In this document: positions 44,316 to 44,362 of the stretch, one piece after another
Layout of the letters: each line of letters begins with the position of its first letter
Position numbering within the stretch: the stretch's first letter is position 1
Assembly (NCBI GenBank): GCA_028697145.1
Contig: JAQVFR010000011.1
Location: 1 to 44,362, forward strand
DNA from: Actinomycetota bacterium
GTDB taxonomy: Bacteria; Actinomycetota; Geothermincolia; Geothermincolales; RBG-13-55-18
DNA: 44,362 nucleotides
Reading direction: 5' to 3'
Translations under genes and position numbers: made by a program
The notes under the pieces: model-generated
What the model saw: only the letters and a program-made list of their open reading frames with translations
The model's database searches: none
Told to the model about the DNA's origin: nothing

Positions 44316-44362
44316 CGCTCAGCAAGCCCCTTGCGCTTGTTACCTCTCTACAAAACGTACCC

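Overview
This is a gene-dense, high-GC bacterial chromosome segment built around the replication origin. The order rpmH-rnpA-yidD-yidC-jag-rsmG-parA-parB on one side and dnaA-dnaN-recF-dciA-gyrB-gyrA on the other, three parS sites, and a cwlM-type pseudo-amidase without a signal peptide suggest a deep-branching member of the Actinomycetota. The complete CheR/W/Y/B/A/C/D set and the frequent ATA and AGG codons fit an anaerobic or thermophilic early-branching lineage better than a classical actinomycete. The taxonomic call is inference; no rRNA gene is present to settle it.

Layout. 1-3.1 kb: the end of a DUF58 gene and a TgpA-type transglutaminase, convergent with a yhaM-like exoribonuclease (to 4.07 kb). 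4.1-4.8 kb: a tRNA-Ile(GAT) with a good promoter, GC-rich hairpins and an isolated pair of DnaA boxes. 4.8-16.8 kb, all minus strand: a putative lipoprotein, rtcB, archease (apparently starting at a CTG that overlaps the gyrA stop), gyrA, gyrB, dciA, recF, dnaN, dnaA and an unusual GHKL-ATPase/winged-helix protein upstream of dnaA. 16.8-17.3 kb: the likely origin, with DnaA boxes and divergent promoters. The dnaA-dnaN spacer carries a second set of origin-like signals. 17.3-23.4 kb, plus strand: rpmH, rnpA, yidD, yidC, jag, a roughly 1.3 kb gene-poor stretch with three parS sites, rsmG, parA and parB. 23.4-25.7 kb, minus strand: ddl and a PLP aminotransferase.

25.9-35.7 kb, plus strand: a chemotaxis cluster (cheR, two MCPs with almost no extracellular sensor domain, cheW, cheY, cheB, cheA, cheC, cheD) ending in an Asp23/Gls24 gene. 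A 267-bp MITE-like element follows. 36-41 kb, minus strand: a KaiC-like ATPase, a lone receiver, two small membrane proteins, a multi-PAS histidine kinase and a CwlM-like pseudo-amidase, which look like one operon. 41.1-44.3 kb, plus strand: the large form of SRP RNA, dnaX, ybaB and recR, an arrangement familiar from Bacillus.

How the parts may work together. Genes on both sides of 17 kb point away from the putative origin, so most are co-directional with replication. The window joins replication initiation (DnaA, DciA, DnaN, DnaX), topology control (gyrase), repair (RecF, RecR), segregation (ParABS) and membrane insertion (YidC, SRP RNA). The least familiar parts are the GHKL-HTH protein upstream of dnaA, the KaiC/receiver/membrane/kinase/CwlM operon, and the gyrase-archease-RtcB linkage.
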